Shown here one piece after another: positions 1 to 7,400 of a stretch of DNA of 64,000 nucleotides. The DNA is taken from positions 434,001-498,000 of the forward strand of contig NZ_CP102285.1 of NCBI RefSeq assembly GCF_025151045.1. Direction: 5' to 3'. A program made the translations under genes and the position numbers. The stretch is from Parabacteroides johnsonii DSM 18315 (GTDB lineage: Bacteria > Bacteroidota > Bacteroidia > Bacteroidales > Tannerellaceae). Numbering within the stretch: position 1 is the first letter of the stretch; each line of letters begins with the position of its first letter. The notes below the pieces were generated by a model. It worked only from the letters and a program-made list of their open reading frames with translations, was not told the DNA's origin and did not search any database.

Positions 1-1498
1 GATTCGGAATCACTTTAATACCCATCGAGTATTTCAGTTTCCATTTCCAACTGAGCGGGAATCTTCCACTCTTAATAAATGCTGCAACATAAGGATGTAC
101 GTGCAGGGCGAATTTCTTCACGTTGTGTTTGTTGACCAAGCAGTCGATCTTTCCTTCCAGGCTGTCGGTAAACAGGATAGAGGGTTTGATGGTGCCTGTG
201 CCGAAACAGGTCGGACAGGCTTCGGATGTATCGACATCCATTGCCGGACGGACACGCTGACGGGTGATCTGCATCAGGCCGAATTTGCTCAGCGGCAAAA
301 TATTATGTTTTGCCCGGTCACCCGACATCGCTTTCAGCATGTGTTCATACAGTTTCTGCCGGTTGGCTGCTTCTGACATATCGATGAAGTCGACTACGAT
401 AATGCCACCCATATCGCGTAGACGTAATTGGCGGGCAATTTCGTCTGCCGCTGCCGTGTTCACGTCGATCGCCGTTTTTTCCTGGGCATCGCTGCCCTTT
501 GAGCGGTTCCCGCTGTTTACGTCGATAACGTGCATGGCTTCCGTGTGTTCGATAATCAAATAGGCTCCACTTTTGTACGTGACGGTGCGTCCGAATAGGG
601 ACTTGATCTGTTTGGTGATTGCAAAGTTGTCGAAGATGGGAAGTTCGCCGGTATACCGTTGTACGATTTCTTCCCGTCCGGGGGCAATCAGGCTGACATA
701 ATCGCGGATATTGTGATAGATGTCCGCATCGTTCACATAAATGTTCTGAAAAGAGGGATTGAAAATGTCGCGCAACAAAGCCACTGCTCTTGCCGTTTCT
801 TCGTAGATGAGTGCAGGAGCTTTTACTTTGGTGATCTTAGGAATGTTCTCTTCCCAACGTTTCAGTAATGTCTTCAATTCATGATCGAGTTCGGCAACGC
901 GCTTCCCTTCCGAAGAGGTGCGTACGATTACGCTGAAGTTCTTCGGTTTGATACTTTGGATGAGTTGGCGTAGACGGGCACGCTCTTCGCTCGATTTGAT
1001 TTTTGTGGAAACCGATACTTTATCGGCAAACGGTATCAGCACGATGTATCTTCCGGCAAAAGAAAGTTCGGAAGTCAGTCTGGGACCTTTTGTTGAAATC
1101 GGCTCTTTGGCGATCTGCACCAGCACTTCCTGTCCGACTTTGAGCACATTGCTGATACTTCCGTCTTTTTCGATTTCGGGAAGCAACTGCATTTTGGAGA
1201 TGACGGGGAGTTTCTTATCTCCCTTTTGTTCTCCTAATGTTTGTTTGAGGAATTTCTGCTGGGTGTTGAAATTAGGACCTAAGTCCAGATAGTGAAGAAA
1301 TGCATCCTTTTTATAACCTACATCAATGAAAGCAGCATTCAAACCCGGCATCAGTTTTTTCACTTTGCCCAGATATATATCGCCGACGGCAAAAGAGACG
1401 TTGCGGGCTTCCTTTTGGAGCTCAACAAGGTTCTTATCCTCCAGTACGGCTATAGATACCTCTTTGGGTTGTACATCAACTACTAATTCACTAATCAC
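1..1498 (-). CDS. rng: Ribonuclease E/G family protein (RNase G), 3' end outside window
   Basis: Endoribonuclease that cuts single-stranded RNA in rRNA maturation and mRNA decay. I translated the minus strand myself. A GTG start at 1498-1496 is preceded directly by an in-frame TAG, which fixes the N-terminus (reads V-I-S-E-L-V-V-D-V). An S1-type RNA-binding region lies at about residues 35-140 and includes a charged insertion typical of Bacteroidetes. The DNase-I-like catalytic part has DVNSGNR starting at D326 and VVDFIDM with D370, matching the two metal-binding aspartates of E. coli RNase E. The Zn-link motif CPTC is at C428 and C431. About 499 codons are visible, so only a short C-terminal piece is missing. 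It is downstream of HU and the small basic ORF, with a structured 100-bp leader. The family call is secure; RNase G rather than RNase E rests on the lack of room for a long C-terminal scaffold. Confidence 0.95.
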   Translation of the reverse strand, partial: MISELVVDVQPKEVSIAVLEDKNLVELQKEARNVSFAVGDIYLGKVKKLMPGLNAAFIDVGYKKDAFLHYLDLGPNFNTQQKFLKQTLGEQKGDKKLPVISKMQLLPEIEKDGSISNVLKVGQEVLVQIAKEPISTKGPRLTSELSFAGRYIVLIPFADKVSVSTKIKSSEERARLRQLIQSIKPKNFSVIVRTSSEGKRVAELDHELKTLLKRWEENIPKITKVKAPALIYEETARAVALLRDIFNPSFQNIYVNDADIYHNIRDYVSLIAPGREEIVQRYTGELPIFDNFAITKQIKSLFGRTVTYKSGAYLIIEHTEAMHVIDVNSGNRSKGSDAQEKTAIDVNTAAADEIARQLRLRDMGGIIVVDFIDMSEAANRQKLYEHMLKAMSGDRAKHNILPLSKFGLMQITRQRVRPAMDVDTSEACPTCFGTGTIKPSILFTDSLEGKIDCLVNKHNVKKFALHVHPYVAAFIKSGRFPLSWKWKLKYSMGIKVIPN

Positions 1499-1521
1499 TA
1501 TAAAAAGAGGTGTTAAAATGT

Positions 1522-1580
1522 GAGACCTTATTAAATACGCAAAGAACAAACTTAAAAGGTCTCTTATTAAGTTTGTTCTT
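1522..1580 (-). promoter_or_regulatory. Overlapping alternative hairpins upstream of rng
   Basis: Two inverted repeats overlap and cannot form together. The 14-bp perfect stem pairs 1542-1555 with 1567-1580. The second pairs gagacctt at 1522-1529 with aaggtctc at 1556-1563. Both lie between the small basic ORF and the rng start, so they would be in the rng leader if the genes are co-transcribed. This could be a terminator/antiterminator pair or an RNase target. The pairing is seen directly; the function is inference. Confidence 0.5.
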
Positions 1581-1599
1581 CAGAGTTACTCAAATAGAC

Positions 1600-1689
1600 T
1601 TATTTCTTCTTATGTCTATTCTTCTTTAGTCTCTTTTTGCGCTTGTGCGTAGACATCTTATGTCTTTTTCTTTTCTTTCCGCTAGGCAT
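1600..1689 (-). CDS. 29-residue very basic protein, AURKAIP1/COX24-like (bS22/mS38-type ribosomal protein)
   Basis: The sequence begins MPSGKKRKRHKMSTHKRKKR and ends with three lysines before TAA. It is almost entirely Lys, Arg and His, with no acidic residue. Similar small proteins throughout Bacteroidetes are annotated as AURKAIP1/COX24-domain proteins. That domain is shared with mitochondrial mS38 and mycobacterial bS22, which sit in the small ribosomal subunit close to the decoding region. A structural ribosomal role is therefore likely but inferred. The start ATG at 1689 and stop at 1600 are unambiguous. It lies between HU and rng on the same strand and is short enough to be missed by gene finders. 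Confidence 0.85.
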   Translation of the reverse strand: MPSGKKRKRHKMSTHKRKKRLKKNRHKKK

Positions 1690-1725
1690 TGTTTTAAAAT
1701 TTTAAATTAAACTATAATAACTAAA

Positions 1726-1998
1726 TTACTTTACTTCATTCAGGAAAGTCTTAGCCGGCTTGAATGACGGAATATTATGTTCCGGGATGATGATCGTAGT
1801 ATTTTTTGAAATATTACGAGCTGTCTTCTGGGCTCTCTTTTTAATCACGAAACTTCCAAAACCTCTCAGGTATACGTTTTCGCCCTGAGACAATGAACTT
1901 TTTACGATATCCATAAAAGATTCTACGCTGCTCAACACTGTCTGTTTGTCAATGCCAGTGCTTTTTGAAATTTCGCTAACAATATCTGCTTTAGTCAT
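1726..1998 (-). CDS. HU family DNA-binding protein
   Basis: Nucleoid-associated protein that bends DNA as a dimer. At 90 residues it has the normal HU/IHF length. The helical N-terminal half (MTKADIVSEISKSTGI) is followed by the GFGSF signature near residues 46-50. The beta-arm has the RN(x)nT segment, and the C-terminal part P-S-F-K-P-A-K-T-F-L is conserved among HU proteins. It is the first gene of a probable minus-strand group with the small ribosomal-type ORF and rng. A TATATTTG box is found about 50 bp upstream. The sequence cannot decide between HU and an IHF-like specialised paralogue. Confidence 0.95.
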   Translation of the reverse strand: MTKADIVSEISKSTGIDKQTVLSSVESFMDIVKSSLSQGENVYLRGFGSFVIKKRAQKTARNISKNTTIIIPEHNIPSFKPAKTFLNEVK

Positions 1999-2049
1999 GT
2001 CTATAAATTAATTAAATAATTGATTTGGACCTATTAATTTTTTGGAATG

Positions 2050-2057
2050 CAAATATA
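2050..2057 (-). promoter_or_regulatory. Bacteroidales -7 box for the HU gene
   Basis: On the minus strand this reads TATATTTG, an exact match to the Bacteroides sigma-ABfr -7 consensus TAnnTTTG, about 50 bp before the HU start. No good -33 TTTG is seen at the usual spacing, so this is a single-box call. Confidence 0.5.
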
Positions 2058-2136
2058 TAGCTTTTTATTTAAGTGGAAAAAGAATTGCCAACCAAATTTT
2101 AAGAAAAAAGTTTCCTTACAATTCGTTAGAACTGTG

Positions 2137-2144
2137 TATGTTTG
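2137..2144 (+). promoter_or_regulatory. Bacteroidales -7 box for mutY
   Basis: Reads TATGTTTG, matching TAnnTTTG, about 48 bp before the chosen mutY start at 2192. It lies upstream of the alternative start at 2159, which would leave almost no leader. No clear -33 TTTG. Confidence 0.5.
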
Positions 2145-2191
2145 CAGTAATCAATTAGTTGCAAGTTTTGAAGAGGCAAAAAAAGAACTGT

Positions 2192-3271
2192 ATGTCGCAG
2201 ATAGAAAACGAATTAGAAACCAGCCGTTTGTTGCGTGACTGGTATCGAATACATAAAAGAGAGCTACCCTGGCGGGAGTCTTCCGACCCTTATATCATCT
2301 GGATATCCGAGATAATCCTTCAACAGACACGGGTGGTGCAAGGAATGGACTATTTTCTCCGTTTTACCGAACGGTTTCCGGATGTGGCTTCGCTGGCTTC
2401 GGCGGAGGAAGATGAGGTGTTGAAATATTGGCAGGGGCTTGGTTATTATAGTCGCGCCCGTAACCTGCATGCCGCGGCAAAAGATATTATGGAGCGTTTC
2501 GACGGAATATTTCCAGGACGCTATGAGGATGTGATCTCTTTGAAAGGGATAGGGGAATATACGGCGGCAGCCATCGTTTCTTTTGTATGGAACCAGCCGT
2601 ATCCGGTTGTTGACGGGAATGTCTTCCGAGTGCTTTCGCGCCTGTTTGCGGTAGATACTCCGATCGATACGCCCAGAGGGAAAAAAGCCTTTACGGAACT
2701 GGCAGGCTTGGTGATGGACCCGCGGTATGCCGGACAACACAACCAGGCCATAATGGAATTGGGGGCCTTGCAATGCGTGCCGCAAAATCCGGATTGTGAG
2801 GCTTGTCCGCTGAAAGAACGCTGTGCGGCTTACGGGACAGGTGATGTGCAGACCTATCCGGTGAAACAAAAGAAGACCAAGACGCGTGACCGGTATTTTC
2901 ATTACTTATACATTATATATAAAGGAAAAACCTGGTTGGCCCGTCGGAAAGGGAAAGATATTTGGGAAGGGCTTTACGAGTTTCCGCTTATCGAAACGGA
3001 CAAGGCGATGGATTTTGCAGAGTTACAGACGACGGATGCCTTTCGCCGTTTGTTCGAAGGAGCGGGCTGGCTGAATGTTTCGGTGGATTTGCAGGGGGTG
3101 AAACATGTCCTGTCCCATCAGATCCTGTATGCGACTTTCTACCGGATAGAGATAGAGCGGGAGGGGGATGCGTTGCAGCAGTTTATCGCTGTATCGGGAA
3201 AAGAGATCGAACAGTATGCTGTCCCTCGTTTGATACAGATTTATTTGGAAAAGATTATAGGGAAAGTTTAG
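2192..3271 (+). CDS. mutY: A/G-specific adenine DNA glycosylase MutY
   Basis: Removes adenine mispaired with 8-oxoguanine, preventing G:C to T:A transversions. The HhH-GPD fold is complete. The catalytic Glu of WISEIILQQTRV is E40, the helix-hairpin-helix is LKGIGEYTAAA, and the catalytic Asp of VVDGNVFRVL is D141. The [4Fe-4S] cluster cysteines are C195, C202, C205 and C211 (C-x6-C-x2-C-x5-C). The C-terminal third is the NUDIX-like 8-oxoG recognition domain. I chose ATG 2192 (MSQIENELET, 359 aa) over the in-frame ATG at 2159, because the extra 11 residues resemble nothing in MutY and start only 15 bp after the -7 box. It leads the mutY-ssb-gldE-gldD order that is common in Bacteroidetes. Confidence 0.96.
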   Translation: MSQIENELETSRLLRDWYRIHKRELPWRESSDPYIIWISEIILQQTRVVQGMDYFLRFTERFPDVASLASAEEDEVLKYWQGLGYYSRARNLHAAAKDIMERFDGIFPGRYEDVISLKGIGEYTAAAIVSFVWNQPYPVVDGNVFRVLSRLFAVDTPIDTPRGKKAFTELAGLVMDPRYAGQHNQAIMELGALQCVPQNPDCEACPLKERCAAYGTGDVQTYPVKQKKTKTRDRYFHYLYIIYKGKTWLARRKGKDIWEGLYEFPLIETDKAMDFAELQTTDAFRRLFEGAGWLNVSVDLQGVKHVLSHQILYATFYRIEIEREGDALQQFIAVSGKEIEQYAVPRLIQIYLEKIIGKV

Positions 3272-3280
3272 TTTCTTCGG

Positions 3281-3345
3281 CATGAAACAAAATTTTCCTG
3301 CTGGTGAAAATAAATTTTCCCGCCAGTGAAAATTTATTTTCATGC
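3281..3345. repeat. Modular palindromic intergenic repeat, copy A
   Basis: A 14-bp perfect inverted repeat (3306-3319 with 3328-3341, 8-nt loop) is preceded by the module ATGAAACAAAATTTTCC near 3280. The same word set (ATGAAACAAAAnTTTC, GAAAATAAAnTTTC, CATGC) recurs at 16121-16215. The copies differ in detail but share the alternating short-palindrome design. It may also serve as a terminator after mutY. Confidence 0.7.
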
Positions 3346-3441
3346 AAATGAATTAGCTGAAAACTTTTGTCGCGTTCTTCGGAAGCCACCAGTGAATTTT
3401 ATTTTTCCTTTATAGGAAACGGAAGAAGTCGGTTTTTTATG

Positions 3442-3449
3442 TACATTTG
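3442..3449 (+). promoter_or_regulatory. Bacteroidales -7 box for ssb
   Basis: Reads TACATTTG (TAnnTTTG) 25 bp before the ssb ATG. This suggests ssb can be transcribed separately from mutY. Confidence 0.55.
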
Positions 3450-3473
3450 TGGGATTAATAAAAAAATAGAGCT

Positions 3474-3974
3474 ATGTCATTGAATAAAGTTATATTGATC
3501 GGCAATGTCGGACGTGATCCGGAAGTACGTTACTTTGATAGTGGCGCTGCTGTTGCTAACTTCCCGCTTGCTACTTCCGAGAGAGGTTATACGTTGGCCA
3601 ATGGTACGGTTGTTCCGGAACGTACGGAATGGCACAATGTGGTCGTTCGTCGTGATTTGGTTTCCTTTGTTGAAAAATGGGTGAAGAAAGGTTCCGGACT
3701 CTATGTGGAAGGCAAGATTCGTACGCGTAGTTACGACGACCAGTCCGGCGTGAAGCGGTATGTGACGGAAATCCATGCCGACCGTGTCGAATTTTACAGC
3801 ACCGGTTCGGGTATGAATCGTGACAACGCTTCCGGTACGGGAATGACAGGAACACAACCTCAGACCGCCCAGCCATCTACTGGATACCAGCAGGCGACAG
3901 GCTACCAGCAACCTGCATCCGGACAACCGGACACATCTTTAGATTCCAACAGTGCGGACGATCTTCCGTTCTGA
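3474..3974 (+). CDS. ssb: Single-stranded DNA-binding protein
   Basis: Coats single-stranded DNA during replication, repair and recombination. The 166-residue protein has an N-terminal OB fold (about residues 1-110) beginning MSLNKVILIGNVGRDPEVRY, with the conserved EWHNVV and YVEGKIRTRSY segments. A flexible Gln/Thr/Gly-rich linker follows (about 115-150, with repeated GYQQ units). The acidic tail ends in DDLPF, the standard SSB tip that docks partner proteins. The length and tail are normal and no frameshift is seen. It lies between mutY and gldE, with its own -7 box. Confidence 0.97.
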   Translation: MSLNKVILIGNVGRDPEVRYFDSGAAVANFPLATSERGYTLANGTVVPERTEWHNVVVRRDLVSFVEKWVKKGSGLYVEGKIRTRSYDDQSGVKRYVTEIHADRVEFYSTGSGMNRDNASGTGMTGTQPQTAQPSTGYQQATGYQQPASGQPDTSLDSNSADDLPF

Positions 3975-3999
3975 TATTGTTTAACTAATACTGTTCCCC

Positions 4000-5340
4000 T
4001 TGGACTCTGACTATTATTTATCGGGCTTATTCGACCAGGTTACCATACAGGCGCTCACAGCAGGCCCTGTAATAGCGTTAAGCCTTGCAATTCTTCTGCT
4101 GTTGGTTTCCGGCTTCGTGTCGGCTTCCGAAGTGGCATTTTTCTCGTTAACCCCGGGTGATATCAATGACATCCGGGAGGAGAATGCGCCTTCCGACCTA
4201 TTAATCCAGCGTTTGCTGGACCGTTCCGAGTACCTGCTCGCCGCTATTCTGATAGCCAACAACTTTGTGAATGTGGCTGTCGTTATGCTTTGTACCTACG
4301 GTATCAACGCGATCGTCAATTTCTCATCCGCTCCGATGTTGGGCTTTATCCTGGAGACGATCGTCCTGACCTTTCTCCTTTTGTTGTTTGGCGAGATCAT
4401 GCCGAAGATTTACGCACAGAAAAACTCGCTGCGGTTCGTGCGCAGTTCGGCTCCCGTGCTGAATATCGTGGAGCGCATCTGCCGGCCGCTTTCGAAAATA
4501 TTGGTTACGTCGACCAGCGTCATCAACAAGGCGTTGGTCAAGAAGAAGTATGATCTTTCGGTCGACGAACTTTCCAAAGCATTGGAACTCACTTCCACCG
4601 AAATGCCGGAAGAAAAGGAGATGCTTTCGGAGATCATCAAATTCTACAACAAGACTGCCGACGAGATCATGACTCCCCGCCTGGATATGGAGGATATCGA
4701 TATCAAGACGAGTTTCCGCACCGTGGTCGATTTTATCATCCGATCCGGTTATTCGCGTATTCCGGTTTATGCCGATTCGGAGGATAATATCAAGGGCATC
4801 CTGTATATCAAAGACCTTTTGCCGTATGTGGAGAAGCCTGACACGTTTCGTTGGCAGAGCTTGATCCGTCCGGCCTATTTCGTGCCTGAGACGAAGAAGA
4901 TCGACGATCTCCTGGAGGAATTCCGTACCAGCAAGATCCATATGGCGATCGTGGTGGACGAGTTTGGCGGCACTTCCGGCATCGTGACGATGGAGGATAT
5001 CCTGGAAGAGATTGTCGGCGAGATTTCCGATGAATATGACGAAGATGAAAAGCAGTTTATCCGCTTGGCGGACGGTAGTCTTATTTTTGAAGCCAAGATA
5101 TTGCTGACCGACTTTTTCCGTGTGATCGATGCCGATCCTACCGAATTCGGTAAACTGACGGAGGAGGTCGAAACCCTTGCCGGCCTTCTGTTGGAGATCA
5201 AAGGGGACTTCCCGCGTCGTCGCGAGATCATCGAATATGACGACTATCGTTTCCAGGTTCTGGAGATTGATAACCGCCGTATCCTGAAAGTCAAGTTCAA
5301 CCGTATTTCGGACCAAGGAAAGGGCCGGCAGGAGGAGTAA
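4000..5340 (+). CDS. gldE: GldE-type CNNM/CBS-domain membrane protein
   Basis: Family of CorC/HlyC-like proteins named GldE for gliding motility in Flavobacterium, where it works with the lipoprotein GldD. An N-terminal CNNM (DUF21) membrane region spans about residues 20-190 with several hydrophobic helices (for example ALSLAILLLLVSGFVSASEV). A pair of CBS domains follows (about 215-340, including SGYSRIPVYADS and HMAIVVDEFGGTSGIVT). A CorC_HlyC transporter-associated domain forms the C-terminus (about 355-440). The start is a TTG codon with no better ATG nearby. Its stop overlaps the gldD start (TAATG), so the two are translationally coupled. The organism is presumably non-gliding, so an envelope or ion-transport role is possible; the actual substrate is unknown. 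Confidence 0.9.
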   Translation: MDSDYYLSGLFDQVTIQALTAGPVIALSLAILLLLVSGFVSASEVAFFSLTPGDINDIREENAPSDLLIQRLLDRSEYLLAAILIANNFVNVAVVMLCTYGINAIVNFSSAPMLGFILETIVLTFLLLLFGEIMPKIYAQKNSLRFVRSSAPVLNIVERICRPLSKILVTSTSVINKALVKKKYDLSVDELSKALELTSTEMPEEKEMLSEIIKFYNKTADEIMTPRLDMEDIDIKTSFRTVVDFIIRSGYSRIPVYADSEDNIKGILYIKDLLPYVEKPDTFRWQSLIRPAYFVPETKKIDDLLEEFRTSKIHMAIVVDEFGGTSGIVTMEDILEEIVGEISDEYDEDEKQFIRLADGSLIFEAKILLTDFFRVIDADPTEFGKLTEEVETLAGLLLEIKGDFPRRREIIEYDDYRFQVLEIDNRRILKVKFNRISDQGKGRQEE

Positions 5341-5915
5341 TGCGTGCGTCGATCGGCATAGTAGGGGGGCTGCTGTTGGCCTTGTGTGTTTCCTGCACGG
5401 AATATACACCGAAGCCACGCGGCTATTTCCGCATCGAACCACCTGTCCCTTCCTATCAGACACTTCCGGTGGAGGATTTACCTTATACTTTCCGGCTTTC
5501 CAGATGGGCGGAGGTGGAGTTGCCTCCTGCCGGGAATCCGGCAGGGTGGATCAATCTTTCTTATCCGCAGTTGAATGTGAAGCTCTATTGCAGCTATTTT
5601 CCTGTCACTCCGGCTACGCTGGGTAGGGCGGAGGAGGAATGTCGCGCGTTGGTGGTCCGGCAGGCGAAATATCCGGAACGGATCAAGGTGCAGGCGTACA
5701 GTCATCCGGAGGCTTCGGTGTATGGCTCGCTTTTCATGCTGGATGGCGAATCCGCTTCGCCGCTGCAATTTATGTTGACAGACAGTGTCTCACGCTTTTT
5801 CCGGGGAGCTTTGTATTATGATTGTATCCCGAATGCAGATTCGTTGGCTCCCGTCACCCGATATTTGAAACAGGATATCGTAGAACTGATCCAATCTTTT
5901 AAGTGGAAGAAATAA
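5340..5915 (+). CDS. gldD: Gliding motility lipoprotein GldD
   Basis: Outer-envelope lipoprotein whose Flavobacterium homologue is needed for gliding and type IX secretion-linked functions. It is 191 residues, with a signal peptide ending in the lipobox LALCVSC, so Cys19 is the lipidated residue. The text after it (YTPKPRGYFRIEPP) is the typical GldD opening. The ATG lies inside the gldE stop, and its own TAA overlaps the ATG of the next gene (TAATG). gldE, gldD and the PPTase therefore form a tightly coupled unit. The family call is strong; the function in a non-motile gut Bacteroidales is unknown. Confidence 0.9.
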   Translation: MRASIGIVGGLLLALCVSCTEYTPKPRGYFRIEPPVPSYQTLPVEDLPYTFRLSRWAEVELPPAGNPAGWINLSYPQLNVKLYCSYFPVTPATLGRAEEECRALVVRQAKYPERIKVQAYSHPEASVYGSLFMLDGESASPLQFMLTDSVSRFFRGALYYDCIPNADSLAPVTRYLKQDIVELIQSFKWKK

Positions 5916-6532
5916 TGCCTCTCCTGATGAAACATACCGGTCCGTTGTGGGGTATCTGGAAGATCGAGGAACCTTCCGAGGTGCTTTTTGCCCTTTTGCA
6001 GAATAGGAAAGAATATCTGCCGCAGCTGGAGCTGATCCGTACGGAGCAGCGCCGCCGGGAATGGCTTGCCAGCCGTGTCCTTTTGCAGGAACTTACGGGT
6101 GGATCGGCCCTTATAGCCTACCATCCGAACGGTGCGCCTTACCTATCCGGCTCGTCTTTGCATATCAGCATTTCCCATACGAAAGGCTATGCTGCCGTTC
6201 TGTTACAGGATCATCCTGCCGCCGGCATCGACATCGAATACCGTTCCGAGAGGGTGTCGAGGATACGCAGTCGTTTTATGAATCCCGAAGAAGAGGCGGG
6301 TATCGACAAGGAGTACGAGACGGAACATCTGTTGCTCCATTGGTGTGCGAAAGAGACTCTTTTTAAAATGGTCGGTTATGAAGAGGTCGATTTCCTTCGC
6401 CATCTGCATGTCTGTCCGTTCCCGTATGCGGAGAAAGGGAGTTTTACCGTCTATGAAACCCGTACGGGAGAAGGGACGGTTTACCGGTTGAACTACCTCG
6501 TTACCCCCGATTTCGTATTAACCCGGAGTTGA
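5915..6532 (+). CDS. 4'-phosphopantetheinyl transferase superfamily protein
   Basis: Transfers phosphopantetheine from CoA to a conserved Ser of carrier proteins. It is of the Sfp type by layout: the Mg-binding motif GIDIE gives D106 and E108, and the second motif WCAKET gives W143, K146 and E147. The length (205 aa) is normal. I chose ATG 5915, which overlaps the gldD TAA (TAATG), rather than the start four codons upstream. No polyketide or peptide synthetase gene is visible here, so the substrate may be the fatty-acid carrier protein or a carrier encoded elsewhere. The last part of the ORF diverges as is usual for this family. Confidence 0.9.
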   Translation: MPLLMKHTGPLWGIWKIEEPSEVLFALLQNRKEYLPQLELIRTEQRRREWLASRVLLQELTGGSALIAYHPNGAPYLSGSSLHISISHTKGYAAVLLQDHPAAGIDIEYRSERVSRIRSRFMNPEEEAGIDKEYETEHLLLHWCAKETLFKMVGYEEVDFLRHLHVCPFPYAEKGSFTVYETRTGEGTVYRLNYLVTPDFVLTRS

Positions 6533-6561
6533 ATCGTTTTTTTTCAGTATCGGTATATATA

Positions 6562-6604
6562 TCCTAACCCATAGGGTTACGCCTTCTAAAGCTATGGGTT
6601 AGGA
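6562..6604. terminator. Convergent terminator/palindromic repeat between the PPTase gene and aroE
   Basis: A 13-bp perfect inverted repeat (6562-6574 with 6592-6604, 17-nt loop) lies between two convergent genes. A third partial copy of the unit (gggtta at 6574-6579) can pair with the left arm instead. There is no strong T run, so a transcription-end role is inferred from position. Confidence 0.55.
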
Positions 6605-6620
6605 GTCGTAAAGCAATGCT

Positions 6621-7361
6621 TTATTTCTGCCAGATCTCCCAAGCTGCGAACGCTTGCAGCAGGAGCATTTCGAGCCCGTTCTTGACGATGGCTCCTTTTT
6701 CTTTGCCTTTCTTCATGAAGAGGGTTTCATCCGGGTTGTACAAGAGGTCGTACAACAGATGGTCCGGAGTGAGCAGATCGTAAGGGATGTCCGGGCAGGC
6801 ATTGATATTCGGGTACATCCCTAACGGGGTCGTATTGACGATGACGGTGTACTGTTCCATCGTCTTCGGAGTGATTTCTTCGTAGGTGATGCAGTGATCT
6901 TTCGGTTTACGGGAAACCAGCGTGGCGCCGACACCCAATTGTTTCAATCCGTGGAAGACAGCTTTCGATGCGCCTCCCGTCCCCAGGATCAAGGCTTTGC
7001 GATGTGTCTCGTTTAGGAGCGGCTCGATGGAGCGCTTGAAACCGATGATATCGGAGTTGTAGCCTTTCAGTTTTTTACCGAAGAGGCCTTTTGTGAATTT
7101 GATGACGTTGACGGCTCCGATCAGGCGGGCGTCTTCGTCCAGATCATCCAAGTAGGGAATGACTTGTTCCTTGTAAGGGATAGTGACATTCAGACCGTTC
7201 AATTCCAGGTTCTCTTTTAATACGGTCTTCAGATCTTTGATGTTCGGGATCTCGAAGTTCAGATAAGTTGCATCGATTTTCTCGGATTCGAACTTCTGGT
7301 TAAAGTAATTCTTTGAAAAAGAGTGTCCGAGGGGATAGCCAATTAAACCATATTTTTGCAT
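6621..7361 (-). CDS. aroE: Shikimate dehydrogenase
   Basis: Reduces 3-dehydroshikimate to shikimate with NADPH in aromatic amino-acid synthesis. The N-terminal substrate domain has GYPLGHSFSKNYF and NVTIPYKE, whose Lys is the catalytic residue. The Rossmann domain has the GTGGASKAV nucleotide-binding loop at about residue 126. The length (246 aa) is slightly short but normal for Bacteroidales. It is the last gene of the phoH-purC-menG-aroE run, 39 bp after menG. The start is ATG 7361. Confidence 0.95.
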   Translation of the reverse strand: MQKYGLIGYPLGHSFSKNYFNQKFESEKIDATYLNFEIPNIKDLKTVLKENLELNGLNVTIPYKEQVIPYLDDLDEDARLIGAVNVIKFTKGLFGKKLKGYNSDIIGFKRSIEPLLNETHRKALILGTGGASKAVFHGLKQLGVGATLVSRKPKDHCITYEEITPKTMEQYTVIVNTTPLGMYPNINACPDIPYDLLTPDHLLYDLLYNPDETLFMKKGKEKGAIVKNGLEMLLLQAFAAWEIWQK

Positions 7362-7400
7362 GATCTGTAAATTTAAGATGATTCATATTGTTAGGGCAGT

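Noticed and set aside
1118-1118. An empty placeholder entry in the findings list with interest 0
   Set aside because: It carries no observation and should be ignored; the SANT-like domain is described at 14800-14925.
4324-5463. Long minus-strand ORF (379 codons) antisense to gldE/gldD
   Set aside because: It is a shadow of gldE codon structure. The plus frame has full CNNM and CBS domains; the antisense frame has no family features.
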